Assembly (NCBI GenBank): GCA_916048095.2
Contig: OU696583.1
Location: 7,016,822 to 7,080,821, forward strand
DNA length: 64,000 bases
Source of the DNA: Sacculina carcini
Lineage: Eukaryota > Arthropoda > Thecostraca > Sacculinidae
Reading direction: 5' to 3'
Shown piece after piece: positions 1-11,375 of this stretch. Position 1 is the stretch's first letter, and each line of letters begins with the position of its first letter. Made by a program: the position numbers and the translations under genes. Below the pieces are notes generated by a model. It saw only the letters and a program-made list of their open reading frames with translations. It was not told the origin of the DNA and made no database searches.

Positions 1-778
1 CTATGTGTATGTATGTGTGTGTGTACGTATGCCTGTATGTGTTTGTGTGTATGTCTGACCTACGCATTGCGTAAGCACAAACTTTAACTTGAACATCCAA
101 AATCAATTTTCGACTCGAATTCCAATTCAGCGGTTTTTCGGGATATGTTGTTTGGTAACTCTTGTAATTTTACGGTTGAAGTATTAATTAGCACCATAAT
201 AGTCCTTTTCCTATATTTCTATATAATATAAACTTTTGGCGAGAGTAATCACAGGTCTAATTTTAGGTTTCACTTGACACAGAAGACAAATTCCCTAATA
301 TATTTGTTCACTTGAAGAAAACTTTCTCATTTAGTGAATACTCATAACAGATTGTGGTCGTCAAAAGATGAATCACTTTTGTCTCCGAAAAAATTGATGT
401 TGGGTATCATTATTATGCGTCATTTCCTTGATAATTACTTTATGCATTCAATCCAATCGCTGCAAAACATCGTCTCTTTGTGATCATCTAATATTCCACT
501 TTCTTGTAAGTTTTCCGCGCAACGAACACACACAGCGAGACGCGGAAGTTGTCATGTTTGTCGCGTGCATGCACGAATTCACGGTGCACATTGTCTTGCC
601 TCATCTACCCTCGTGCGTCTTGCAATGGACGAGAATGAAAACGAGTCCTTGAACAGTCGGAAAGGATCAAACGCTCCGCCAGCCCACTGAACAGTGGTAG
701 AACAAAGCAAGTGTAAAGTAATCATAACAGTATGATGAGCTGTCATCCCAGTCTATCTGATGTACTGATGTTTTAAGC
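1..778. other. no gene seen
   Basis: The stretch opens with a degenerate GT-rich tract at about 1-60. The rest is unique-looking, A/T-rich DNA without a convincing open frame, splice-site pair or terminal repeat. The short open frames here have no coding character. Confidence 0.5.
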
Positions 779-1101
779 CAGGGGTTCTTAACCGGTGGTG
801 CTCGCACCCCTCGGGGTGAGAGCCTGGTTCCTAGGAAGTGCGAGGATTCCTGTATTTTTTTTTAGAAATTGTATGTTTTACCTATATTTCTGGGAAACGC
901 CTTTTTGCTAAATCCTCTTAGAGGAGTTGTATGCATTAATATTGAATATAAAATGTGTGTTATTACGTCGTTTGTATTTGTATATTTTCGTATACCTATA
1001 AAAAATCCAGGGGGTGCGAGATCTGAATGCGGGTATATGGGGGTGCGATAACGGAATGTTGATTTGAAAGGGGTGCGAACACTGAGAAAGGTTAATAACT
1101 G
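779..1101. mobile_element. hAT-type MITE (323 bp)
   Basis: The left end reads CAGGGGTTCTTAACC. The right end, reverse-complemented, reads CAGTTATTAACC, so the termini are imperfect inverted repeats. The flanks are TTTTAAGC (771-778) and TCTTAAGC (1102-1109), an 8-bp target duplication with one mismatch, which is the hAT size. The interior has repeated 'ggggtgcga' blocks and no coding capacity, so this is non-autonomous. Confidence 0.75.
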
Positions 1102-1139
1102 TCTTAAGCTAAATATCTGTCATAAATCACGTATCAACA

Positions 1140-1517
1140 CTAGCTGTAAGAAGCTCTTTTGCAATTAGCCATGTGGGGACAACGTGTTCCAATGCACTCT
1201 TTGAGAAAACCTCCCTCAGGAATACATTCCGGAAATGTAGCATTAATTTCAATTGGCTTTGCTGAGTAGTGTTTTCATAAAATCGAAGAACAGGGTCAAC
1301 TTAACAAATTCCTTCCAGAACAGAGTCCTTCCTTGATTTGAGCAAACAAAGTATCGATAAAGATGTTTCCTGCTTACTCACCTTCAAGCGACTGAAGATG
1401 TTCCACGGTAGAGTACCATTGGTCCAGAGTAACCTCGGGATCCCTTTCATCGTTGCCGTCAAGGAAAACATGTCCAGAATCTTCATACATCCAGGATTTG
1501 ATTGCCGGTGCTTCCAT
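1140..1517 (-). CDS. possible small Cys-containing protein, two exons
   Basis: I do not recognise this product. On the minus strand an ATG at 1517 opens a 45-codon acidic exon that ends at 1382 before a strong GTGAGT donor. A 120-bp intron ends in CTACTCAG. The second exon (1261-1140) continues in the same phase to a TAG, for 85 residues in all. The C-terminal part has four Cys with CIPEGG and CIGTRC motifs, an N-glycosylation sequon (NAT) just before them and a basic CKRASYS end, which looks like a processed secreted peptide or small toxin-like fold. No signal peptide follows the ATG; one could lie on an unseen upstream exon. Phase agreement across the intron is the main support; it could be chance. 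Confidence 0.33.
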
Positions 1518-2545
1518 TTGACCTTGCTCTCGTAATCTTTGATGTTATTGATGCTAGAACTTTACTACGACCAGAACTGTAGAATCAACAGGTGCCTGGA
1601 ACAGCACGAATTCTTCACGTGGAAGAACACTTCCTTCCGTTGCGCGGCAAACTTTTCACACGCGCACAATGAAACGATATAAATGAATTGGCCCAAATTC
1701 GCCGAGTTTCGCTTCTATCGAATATAGATCGCCAAACACTGATTTTTGGAAACGAGCACAATTTGAGCACCGTTTGAAGTTCAATCAGTCGCACTTGGTG
1801 AGTCTGCCAAGGCACTTCCGATACTTCGATCAGATATACCACGATGGTCGAGCTAGACGTGTTATGCTGTCGACATCTGCCCAGATCTCGCACAAACGAT
1901 CCACCGTGCTCCGATAGCAGGGAGCCCGTGTGCCGCTGCTATCAGAGAGAATTAGTCGTCATAAGTCAGACAGCACCTATACACGCATGCACTCACAGTA
2001 ACTGGTGGTTAATGCGGTTGAGACTACAGGCACGCACACAAATACACACACACATACACAGACATACACACACTTGCAGTGTGCCTGCGCGCGTGTCTGT
2101 GTGTGTTGGTGTGTACTTATGAATAACACGGCAGTTTTATAAGCCAGCATCACATAAGTCTATTGGGCATATGCACGCTTCACACATGCCAATGTAATTA
2201 AGCATTTCGCACAAGATACAAACAACGGCAAAAACACACCTGAGCAGCTGCATGTTGACCGCTCGCAACTACACGCAAAACTACGCCGATCAGGAGATTC
2301 AAAATGTCACACACACACACACACACACACACGTTCACACACGCACACGCGCGTTCAACACAGTCAAACCACTACTGATACAGTGGGTGTGTAGTGAATG
2401 AACGCTATACATGCACTCACGCACCCGTACATGTGTATGTATGTGCGTGTGCTTGTGTGTGTGTGTGTGTGGTATCCAACGCACCTTTGCCGCACCCTAA
2501 TACGCACACACACACATACAAACTCACACACACACACACATACAA

Positions 2546-2602
<57 letters not shown>

Positions 2603-2737
2603 CAAACATGCAGACACGCACACAGCCAGGTGCATGACTGGTGCGCAGGTGCTCTGACACCGAGTGTATGTATGTGTGTGTGTGTATGTGAGTGCGTGAG
2701 GGCGGAAGTAGTGCGAAGCGAGCCGACAGTGCCTCAG
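1518..2737. other. no gene seen; microsatellite-rich
   Basis: No convincing exon was found. From about 2036 onward the DNA is dominated by interrupted (CA)n and (GT)n tracts. Open frames translating to His/Thr or Val/Cys runs here are repeat artefacts. Confidence 0.5.
2500..2600. repeat. (CA)n microsatellite
   Basis: The tract is interrupted CA repeats, with an uninterrupted CA run over roughly the last 45 bases. Similar shorter tracts flank it at 2036-2110, 2308-2350 and 2436-2475. Confidence 0.9.
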
Positions 2738-3430
2738 GCGATAGCGCAGTTCAACTGGAGCATGAAAGGTTGTCTATTGAGAGCGACATATTGTCCTGTG
2801 GTCCGGGACAGTGGTCCACTTGGCCCCGAGGAAGAGGCTAGAAGATTTTCCAAGAGGAGAATGATGGACGCTGGAATCAGTGTGATGTACATGTCATGTT
2901 CAGGTATCTGAGGACAAAGGAACATGTCTGTACAAGCTGGACTTGTCAAAAGGAATGTTGAGACTGATGAATTATATAATATTCTGATTGGAGAGAACAA
3001 GAACCCTGCAGATGTGATCAGAGCCGTAGAAACCGCCCCCAAACTCCCTGGCCGGGGGTCTCGAGTGTTGAGAGGCCCCGTACATTCCAAGAAGTTGCTC
3101 GTAACTGCATTTTCCCAATTTCGGACCTCTACTATAATGATGTTTTATTTATACTGGGGCCTCCAGCATTGCCTTCGGAGGGGGAGGGCCCAAAAGACCT
3201 GACATCAGCTCTGGATGTGATCGATGACATTATGCGGCGGACGACCTGCCTAACAGAGCCGTGAAACTCCAATGCATCAGAACAGGGAAATGTGAATCTT
3301 CTACACCTGTCTTCCTCGTAAACACTGGAAGCACATACTTCGTATACATCTTTTCGCTGCGTGGTAGGAGATACAACACAATTAGAGTCTGCGATTCAAC
3401 GGAAAGTGACCAGATGAGAGGTGACATGTA
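2738..3430 (+). pseudogene. decayed coding-like segment, unknown product
   Basis: Codon-like, G/C-richer sequence sits between repeat tracts. One plus-strand frame is open from about 2738 to an in-frame TGA near 2910 and then to about 3120. The coding character then appears to jump frame (to a stretch ending near 3263) and again (3261-3430). No family is recognised. The pattern fits an old retroposed gene copy or transposon ORF with one nonsense and two frame changes. It could also be chance. Confidence 0.25.
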
Positions 3431-3446
3431 TGCTTCTAGTCCTTTC

Positions 3447-3684
3447 ACTAGGGGATCCAGGGCGGGCTCGGGGGCTGAATCCCCCCAAAATGTTTCCATC
3501 AACTCCTCATAACTATTAGATTCACTAAAAGTGGTCAAGAAAAAGTATCTTTTTGTGGATTTTGTTGATATAAGCATTATGGCAAAGCATAATCGCGCAT
3601 AATGCGTTTGTAAATATGTGTATATATCATTGAGAAAAAAATCAGTCCCCCAATTGCTCTCTGGATCCGCTGCTGCTGCTGTGT
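3447..3684. mobile_element. MITE with 8-bp TSD (hAT-like, 238 bp)
   Basis: Identical octamers GTCCTTTC flank the element (3439-3446 and 3685-3692). GGATCCAG lies near the left end and its complement CTGGATCC near the right end, the latter followed by a (GCT)n run, giving weak inverted termini. The interior is A/T-rich and non-coding. Confidence 0.55.
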
Positions 3685-3719
3685 CCTTTCCATATTTATA
3701 TATTGTTATCTTCATTTCC

Positions 3720-4440
3720 CTCCTGATCAGGGTTTGTTTGGTTTAAACCATGTTTTAAACCAAGTGTTTTTTTAAACCATATATTTTTAATTGTTTTTTT
3801 GGCAGAAATGAATTTTCTCATATATGAATGATCAACTATTTTCAGAATAAGTAAATGAGTTAATTAATACAATTTTAAATCTTCATAAATATTATTTTTT
3901 GGCATGATTTCATGAGTTTGCACGATATGGGAAATTTTTTATTCACATTTTTGGTTTTTGCTGAGGAAGCATTGCAGTAATTGATTGCTTGAAATTGAAT
4001 ACTCAATTAAAAACCTTTTAACATTTCGCTTGACGAAAAAACACAGAATTTTTAGAAAAGATCAATGGGTTTTATGAAAAAACCACCTGGTTTCTTTGAA
4101 AAAACCACTGGGTATTTTTATCATATATTTTGGTTCATACAATAAACATTGGTTTTTAAGGCAAAAAATCCGCTGGTATATATGAGAAATCTTATATTTT
4201 TACGACAAAACATTTGAGTATCAATGAAAAACACTATTTTTAGAAGCCTCTGAGTAAAAAAAAACTGTGTTTGCTCTGAAAACAAACATGAAATAACTTC
4301 CATGGACAAAACAATTTTTAGTCACTAGGTTTTCATTAATAAGGCCACTGGGTATTTGGATTTGGAATTTGCAAACATATGTGGGTGTTTAAAATCGACT
4401 GCTTTCGCAATTGGAAGCGGTTTAAAACTTCCGTTGCCTA
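3720..4440. repeat. A/T-rich decayed repeat
   Basis: Many short blocks of the type 'aaaaaaccactgg' and 'ggtttttt' recur. This resembles the composition and punctuation of the hAT-like element at 11521-13082, so it may be an old relative. No termini could be placed and no ORF is present. Confidence 0.3.
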
Positions 4441-4532
4441 TAGATGCTACAAGGTGAAATTCAAGACCCTGTGTGTACACTTTTATAATTTTATTTTTAA
4501 ATATTTACAAAACTCTTGGTAAGTGGTTGTAA

Positions 4533-4547
4533 GTTGTGTGTGTGTGT

Positions 4548-4604
<57 letters not shown>
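4533..4604. repeat. (GT)n microsatellite
   Basis: Nearly pure GT repeats run for about 70 bp, interrupted once by an A. The array abuts the 5' truncation point of the LINE to its right. Confidence 0.9.
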
Positions 4605-4605
<1 letters not shown>

Positions 4606-6655
4606 TGGATGCACTGTGGAGAACTCTCAATGGACTGATGGGTAATAAGCGTAGCTCTAACGAAAATGTGTGGAGTGGAGACGAATGTCGAGATATGCCT
4701 AATGCATTTCGCCTGTTTTTTCAAAATAAAATTGATAAAATTCACGCATCAATTCAGGTCCCAATGAGATATGTAAATACTTCATTGCATAATCCAATGT
4801 CATTTACATCCTTTCAACCAATTGACTATTGTTCATGTACAGCATTGATCAATCGTAGTTCTATGCGATCCAATATTCTCGATCCGATTAAATTTAACTC
4901 TATCAAATCTCATTTATCATTCATTGTACCCTTTGTCTTGTACCTTGTAAATACTAGTTTCATGCATGGTAGATTTCTTGCTTCCAAGAATTCTGTTATT
5001 ACTCCTGTTTTAAAAAAGACTGGATTAAACGTGGAATCCTTTGGTAATTACCGGCCTGTATCACAAATACCGTGGGTGTCTAAACTTCTTGAGTATGCTA
5101 TATACGATCAACTGTATATATTCCTGGAAAATAACTCTCTTCTCCTGCCACAACAGTCAGGATTTCGGAGGAATCATTCTTGTGCCACCTCATTGCTCTG
5201 TACATATGACTATTCTTTGAACGCGCATCTAAGCGGCCAAAACGTGCTTCTCATGCAGCTTGACTTTTCGGCGGCATTTGATACTGTGTGCCACGAAATG
5301 CTGCTGGAAGATTTATCAAACTGCGGTGTATCTGGGAGTGCACTCTCGCTCATTCGAGATTACCTAACAGATCGCATGCAAACAGTGATTCTGGACGGAG
5401 TTCAAAGCCAGTGGTTTCCCCTGAAAACTGGAGTTCCTCAAGGCTCCATTCTCGGGCCTTTGTTTTATAATGTATATATACTGTCCTTAAAGCGGGTTCT
5501 TAACAACTATGCTGTAAATTATCAAGTGTTTGCCGATGATATTCTAGTGTATTTCAAGTATTCTGATGATGTACAGGCAGTATCCACTATCAGGGAAATA
5601 CTGCAAGCTATTAACACCTGGGCAGCCTCCAAGCACCTAAAGCTGAATGAGGAAAAGACCAAATTTCTCGCCATAACGAAAGAGCAATTGAACGGTTCTC
5701 TCTGCAATGAGCTTGATCTGGCTGAAACCACCAAACATCTCGGTGTAACGCTAGACAGGTTGTTAACATTCGAGCCTCATGTATCTGCGCTGGTGCGTAA
5801 TTGTAATTATCACATACGTAGAGTGTATTATATAAGGAATTTTTTGACTGTAAATGCTGCAAAAAAACTTGTGGATTGTCTCATTTTGAATAGGATTAAG
5901 TATTGCTCTGCCCTTCTACTGAATATTAACCACCGAACTCTGCGAAACTGCAGAGTGTGATGAACAGGTCGTGTCGTCTTGTGTTCAACCTGCCTAGACG
6001 CACTTCTCTGGTGAAATATTTAATCAAACTAGCCTGGCTTCCGATCAAGGCTGACATTGAGTACAACCTGCTTTGTATAGTTCACTCTGTCCTTGTAAAT
6101 AAAACACCTGCCTATCTACAAGACCTGCTATCTTTCAAACAAATTTCACCAGATTATGATTTGCGCCAAAATACTCAAAATTTTCTTTACGAACCTGCAT
6201 TTCCCTCTAGACACTCGCACTATAACCGCTGCTTTCAGTATATGGCCCCCAGGTTGTACAATAAGCTGCCACAGTTCATTAGGGGATCTCACTCTCTCTC
6301 ACTTTTCAAAAGTAGACTTAAGAAATATTTATTGGAAAAATCTTATGACCGCGAAAAACTCCTCATTAAACCTGAGTACACGGTGTAAATTTTGCATATT
6401 CACGATTGTCAATACAGTTGCTACATGTATAGAAAATGTATTGTGTTATCTGAGTGTGCGTTTGGTTGGGGTTTCGTATCTATTTATATCTATGCTGGAT
6501 CTTTGTATTTGTACGTGTGTGTGAGTGTATGCGTGTGTGTGTGTACGACTGTCCACGCTGTGTCGGTTTCCTTTGAATTGTGCGTATGTAAGTACTCTTA
6601 TACCCAACCTGTGCATGTGAGCGTGTATGTGTATGTGTGCATGTGTGTGTTTGTA

Positions 6656-6687
<32 letters not shown>

Positions 6688-7122
6688 GGTCCACGCTGTC
6701 CCCACTGCGTGGGTTCTTTGATTGACAGCGTGACTGCGTCCTCAATACTGTTTCGACTTGTCAATACTGTTTACGTCTACATGTCATCATTGTATATATA
6801 TGTGGTGTGCGGTGTGTTTGTGATGTATGATGTTTTCGTGCGCTCAGTACAGGTAGTACCTGGCTGAATTCCCTGTAAGATTAGTGTCATCGCTATCTTG
6901 ATGAACCGTAAGGTATTTGCTGATGGGCGCATGTACGTGTGTGTGCGTGTGTCTGTGTTCTGCCTGTATTGTATTGTCCTGCTTTGTAAATACGAAACAT
7001 ATACTTGAATATGCATGTGATTGTACATGAATGTATGTGGTGTGTAATGTTTATATTTGCGCAATTGAGACATGATGTGTGTATTGCGCTTTACAAATGA
7101 CTCAATAAATGAAATGAAATGA
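4605..7122 (+). mobile_element. L2/CR1-like LINE, 5'-truncated
   Basis: The element starts inside the linker between endonuclease and reverse transcriptase, directly after a (GT)n array, so the endonuclease half is missing. It runs through the RT, a GT-rich 3' UTR and a terminal block around 7088-7122 ending in short 'tgaaa' repeats. The last 250 bp (about 6870-7120) recur at 39022-39285, which confirms where the 3' end lies. The LTR element begins immediately to the right. Confidence 0.75.
4606..6388 (+). pseudogene. LINE reverse transcriptase (L2/CR1 type), broken
   Basis: The frame carries RT motifs in order: YRPVSQIPWVSKLLE, QSGFRRNHS, LDFSAAFDTV, GVPQGSILGP, the catalytic FADD at about 5530, and KHLGVTLD. 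The C-terminal part typical of L2/CR1 elements (LAWLPIKADIEYNLLCIVHS) follows in a different frame. The two open segments (to 5960 and from 5957) meet at a single-base frameshift close to 5950. No endonuclease domain is present. It would copy element RNA by target-primed reverse transcription if complete; this copy cannot. Confidence 0.8.
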
Positions 7123-7533
7123 ATGTGTGTGTGTGTGTGTGTGCATCTGTATGTGTTTAGTATTTGCCGACTTTCAGTTCTGCGCGGTGTTTGATTAATA
7201 TGTGGACGTGCGAGTGCGTTTGTGTGTATGTGCCTGTATGTGTGTGTTTGAACAATATGCTGTCGCCGAGTCGGAGGAGCGGCGCTGGGGCGAGAAGCGA
7301 CTCGGCACGGGAGAGGTCGTGCTTGCGGGGGCGTGTGGCGATGTGTTGTTTTTCGGCAGTGTGTCTGGTGCAGTGTACGGATTAAGTGGTGTTCTGTGTG
7401 TGAGAGAGTTCTATGTGTTAGAGAGTTTTGCGCGTGAGAGTGCCCTTGTGAATCAATCTGTATTTTCGTGACGTTCGTGTATTTTAATCAGAAATACATC
7501 TTAACTACTGCTTTGCTCGGCCTGTTCCCGACA
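7122..7533 (+). repeat. 5' LTR
   Basis: The sequence from about 7140 to 7533 recurs at 11370-13322 apart from the insertion there and scattered substitutions. It ends CTGTTCCCGACA where the 3' copy ends CTGTTCGCTACA. The beginning lies within a GT run, so the exact start is approximate. No clear tRNA primer-binding site could be matched downstream. Confidence 0.75.
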
Positions 7534-7549
7534 AGCTATTTCGGCGTAT

Positions 7550-8338
7550 ATGGAAATGAGTGAGACAAGTGCTGATTTGAGACTCATCCCAGAGTTTGAT
7601 GGGTCTTCATCCTCAGTCAGTGATTGGCTGGAAAAAGTAGAGTTGGTGTGTCGGCTCAGGCGAATTACCGACCTGCACTCTGTTGTGCCGCTAAGGCTGA
7701 CTGGAGGCGCTTTCGCCGTCTACCTACAGCTTCCTGAGGATGCGAAACAAGACTACAAGCGAATCAAGCATGCGCTACTGACTGCCTTTTCAGTAGACAA
7801 ATTCACGGCTTATGATAACTTCATCAGCAGGAAAAGACAGTCCGGAGAAGCTGTAGACATTTACTTCTCAGAACTCAAGCGTCTGGCTTCTGTCATCGGT
7901 GACGTTCCAGACTCACTTGTAATGTGCGCGTTCGTTTCAGGTCTTCCCGATAGCGTACGCCAGCTGCTTCGCATGAGCTCTCGCTTGGACAACATGAACC
8001 CGTCTGAGCTGCTCGAGCGTTCAAGAGTGCTGATACATGAGAGCGAAAAACATGCATCGGACTCTTGTTTTGTGGCGAAGCCTGAGAAAGAGTCGGTGGC
8101 CAGCGATCGCAGTGATGAGCGCAGGTGCTTCACGTGCGGCCACTTCGCTGCACGTTGTCCGTCTTCGACTGAGGGTGCAGCCCGAACGAGCCGGCCCGGA
8201 CCGTCTGGTTGGCGTGGGAGACGCTGCTACAACTGCAACCGTCGCGTTCACCTGGCTTTTCAATGCCGCACTGCACAGCGCTCGGGAAACGGCGAAGGGG
8301 GAGGAGAAACTGCGCCGGTCTCTTCCCCCAGTCAGTGA
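7550..8338 (+). CDS. LTR-element Gag
   Basis: A 262-codon structural protein is expected to form the particle and bind element RNA. The ATG at 7550 lies 17 bp after the 5' LTR. The N-terminal ~150 residues match the helical gag-capsid style of Ty3/gypsy elements (for example DWLEKVELVCRLRRI). Two zinc knuckles lie near residues 190-240. The second, CYNCNRRVHLAFQC, has normal CX2CX4HX4C spacing. The first, CFTCGHFAARC, lacks three residues between the second Cys and the His, so it is probably defective. The frame is otherwise intact and stops before pol, which is in another frame. Confidence 0.75.
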   Translation: MEMSETSADLRLIPEFDGSSSSVSDWLEKVELVCRLRRITDLHSVVPLRLTGGAFAVYLQLPEDAKQDYKRIKHALLTAFSVDKFTAYDNFISRKRQSGEAVDIYFSELKRLASVIGDVPDSLVMCAFVSGLPDSVRQLLRMSSRLDNMNPSELLERSRVLIHESEKHASDSCFVAKPEKESVASDRSDERRCFTCGHFAARCPSSTEGAARTSRPGPSGWRGRRCYNCNRRVHLAFQCRTAQRSGNGEGGGETAPVSSPSQ

Positions 8339-11308
8339 ATGGGCAGCTGCCGGTTATTCGCATTGAAGTGAACGGTGTCCGTCGGCGCGCGCTTGTAGAC
8401 ACTGGGTGCTCGGCGAGCATTGTGTGCGGGGACGTGCGTAAATGACTGGTCGAGAGAAATAATCTCTTTACTCACGTTGAGTCAGAATAATTTCGATTGT
8501 ATCGGACGCGGAACTATTCGCGTGTGCTGTGGGGGAGTTCCGCGACCCATAAATGTGATTGTTGCCTCGTCGCGTCCAATGGGATTTGATCTAATCATTG
8601 GCATGGACGCTATTACCGTTCTTGGTGGTGTATCTGTTTCTTCAGCCCGTGAGGTCCGGTTTGGCGTTGACGACTGTGAGATAAAGTCAATTCGGAAGGA
8701 AAGTGGTGCAGATTTTGCGTGTTCTACAGTGACTACGAACGAAGCGGGTTTGAGAGCTGAAGAAACCGATTTTCCGGTTGAATATGACGAGGAAGAAAAA
8801 TCCTGGACGGCCAGATGGAAGTGGGCGAATGGTAAGGAGCCGGGCCCCTTGAAGAATTCTGTGGAGTCATATCACGTGGGCGACACACATCAGGAGGCAT
8901 TTGAAAAAGAGCTGCATTGCTGGATATATAATGGCTGGTTGGTGATGTATGACGAGAGCAAGCTGGGTCCGGCGAAAGGACTATTGCCGCTGATGGCCGT
9001 GCCTCAACGTGAGAAAGTAAGACCTGTCATGGATTTCAGGGAGCTAAATACTTTCGTTGATGCGCACACTAGAGATGCCGATGTATGTGCCCATGTTTTG
9101 CGGCAGTGGAGGAGGCAGGGGGATAATGTGACTGCTCTTGATTTGAAGAAAGCGTACCTTCAAATAAGAGTGCACAAGTCTCTGTGGCTCTACCAAGCAA
9201 TTGTGATCGGAGGACAGAGGTATTGTCTCACGAGGCTGGGATTCGATCTTAATGTGGCACCCCTGGTCATGAAATCGGTGCTCAAGACTGTGATGCGCCA
9301 GGACAAGCTAGTCGAATCAGGCACTGTCTCGTATATCGACGATGTGCTAGTGAACGAGGATGTGGTGAGTGCCGAATATGTGCGCAAGCATTTGCAGAAG
9401 TACGGACTGTTTTGCAAAGATAATGAGACGTCGAAGGATGCGAGCAGGTTTCTCGGACTCAGAGTTTTCAGGCAGAACCGGCAGATGAGATGGTCTCGTG
9501 ATGATAATGTGTGTGCCTTACCCGAGCGGCTTACACGGCGGACAATTTTTTCTGTATGTAGCAGGTGGATAGGACACTATCCCGTTGGTGGATGGCTGAG
9601 AGTGGCCAGGGCATACATAAAGAGAATTGCCAATGAGAACAGCAGATCATGGGACGACGAAATTGGTCATGAGGGTGTTAGGCGTTGCTTGCAGCGGGTT
9701 CAAACCGAGCTAGTCAAGCATGATCCGGTGTGCGGACGGTGGGCTGTGAGGGGCAAAACAGCAAAGGTGTAGGTAGACGCCAGCTGTCTGGCTCTGGGAG
9801 CTGCGATGGAAGTTGACGGAGAGATCGTGGAAGATGGTGCTTGGCTCAGGAAAGATGACGTGAAACACATGAATATGGCTGAGCTCGACGCGGTCATAAA
9901 AGGCTTGAATCTAGCTCTTGCATGGGAAATGCGCGAAATTGAGTTGATGACGGACTCAGTCACTGTCAGGCAATGGGTTTCAGACATGTTGACTAACAAG
10001 GCGAGGTTGAGAACAAGAGCGGCTGCTGAGATGCTTGTACGCAGAAGATTGGACATTGTGAGATCACTTATTTACGAATACCATTTGATAGTAACAGTCA
10101 CACTGGTTCCGTCCAGAGAAAACAAAGCTGACGAGCTGACCAGAGTCCCAAGAGAATGGCTGGGACACAATAGGGCTGCGACAGAGGCCAAGGTGTCGTG
10201 CGCCGCTGCGGTGCGTGCGGTGGAGGATACGATTCGGAAAATACACCATGAAATGGGCCATCCGGGCGTCAGACGTACATTGTACTTTGTCAGGAAGAAC
10301 GGAAGCAGCGTGACCAAGAAAGACGTCAAAAATGTTGTGTCTTTGTGTGATATATGTAGATCGATTGACCCATCTCCTGTTGGATGGACGAGAGGACACT
10401 TGGGCGTGGAGAGTGTATGGGAGCGCCTGGCCATGGACATCACACACTTCAGAGAAAAGTCATATTTAACCCTGATTGATTGTGGGCCATCTCGGTTCGC
10501 AATATGGCGTGCGCTACGGTCGCATACCGTGGAAGTTGTGGTCGACGTGCTGCGAAATGTATTCATTGATCGCGGTCCGCCCAAATGCATCCTGACTGAT
10601 AACGAGACGACGTTCCGTAGCCAGAGGTTTGTTGGCTTTGCAAATGAGTGGGGGGGTCAACGTCAGGTACAGGTGTGCATATGCACCTTCAGGCAATGGA
10701 ATAGTCGATCGCAGCCACCGCACTATCAAGGTGATAGCTGCAAGAAAACAGTGTGACATATTGGAGGCTGTCTATCTTTATGTCACGCCGTTGGACGATG
10801 TTTCATCTGATCGCACGCCAGCGTCAATGATTTACAGATATGATCTAAGAACGAAAGGGATTGACAACAATTGTTCGGAGGATAGTGAGCCAGTGACGCC
10901 AAAGTTAAAAAAGATGACAGAGTTTGGTTGAAACAGCCAGGAAGTAGGTGCACTGAAAGGTGGTCAGAAGGTGTGGTGACTGACGTCGTGTCTGCACAGT
11001 GTGTGGAGGTGGATGGTATGTACAGACACGTGCGACATTTGAGGCCGAGAGGCAATAGACAAAGCGGGGAAGTAGCTGCGGAGACATCAGTGGACACCAG
11101 TGACGATGAACTCACTCTTGTTTTCCCTGCCCAACAAAGTGTAAATACAGATGGACAGGACGTTGCGGCAGCGAGGCCTGAACAAACAGAGGCAGATCAT
11201 GGCGTGCGCGATGAAGTGCCATTGCGAAGATCCGAGAGAATCCGCCAAATGTCTAGTAGAAATAGAGTTGGTCATTTGTGTGATTGTGTCAATCAGGAGG
11301 AGGTGTAA
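8336..11308 (+). pseudogene. LTR-element Pol (PR-RT-RH-IN), several breaks
   Basis: The aspartic protease has the VDTG motif near 8397. The reverse transcriptase shows MDFRELN, LDLKKAYLQI, the catalytic YIDD near 9333 and LGLRVF. RNase H starts VDAS near 9775 and continues to about 10160. Integrase has the HHCC zinc motif (about 10245-10355) and DDE-type motifs MDITHF and LTDNETTF. A GPY/F-like C-terminal module ends near 11050. Breaks are a frame change near 8430 after the protease, an in-frame stop at 9770-9772 between RT and RNase H, and frame changes near 10640 and 10925 in integrase. In the third integrase motif (GNGIVDRSHRT) the usual Glu is Asp. This copy cannot make a working Pol. Confidence 0.75.
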
Positions 11309-11318
11309 GTTGTGTGTT

Positions 11319-11375
<57 letters not shown>

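Noticed and set aside
2364-2660. Open frames of Val/Cys or His/Thr repeats on both strands
   Set aside because: They are translations of (GT)n/(CA)n microsatellites with no coding character; the same applies near 6440-6760, 28010-28410 and 55400-55720.
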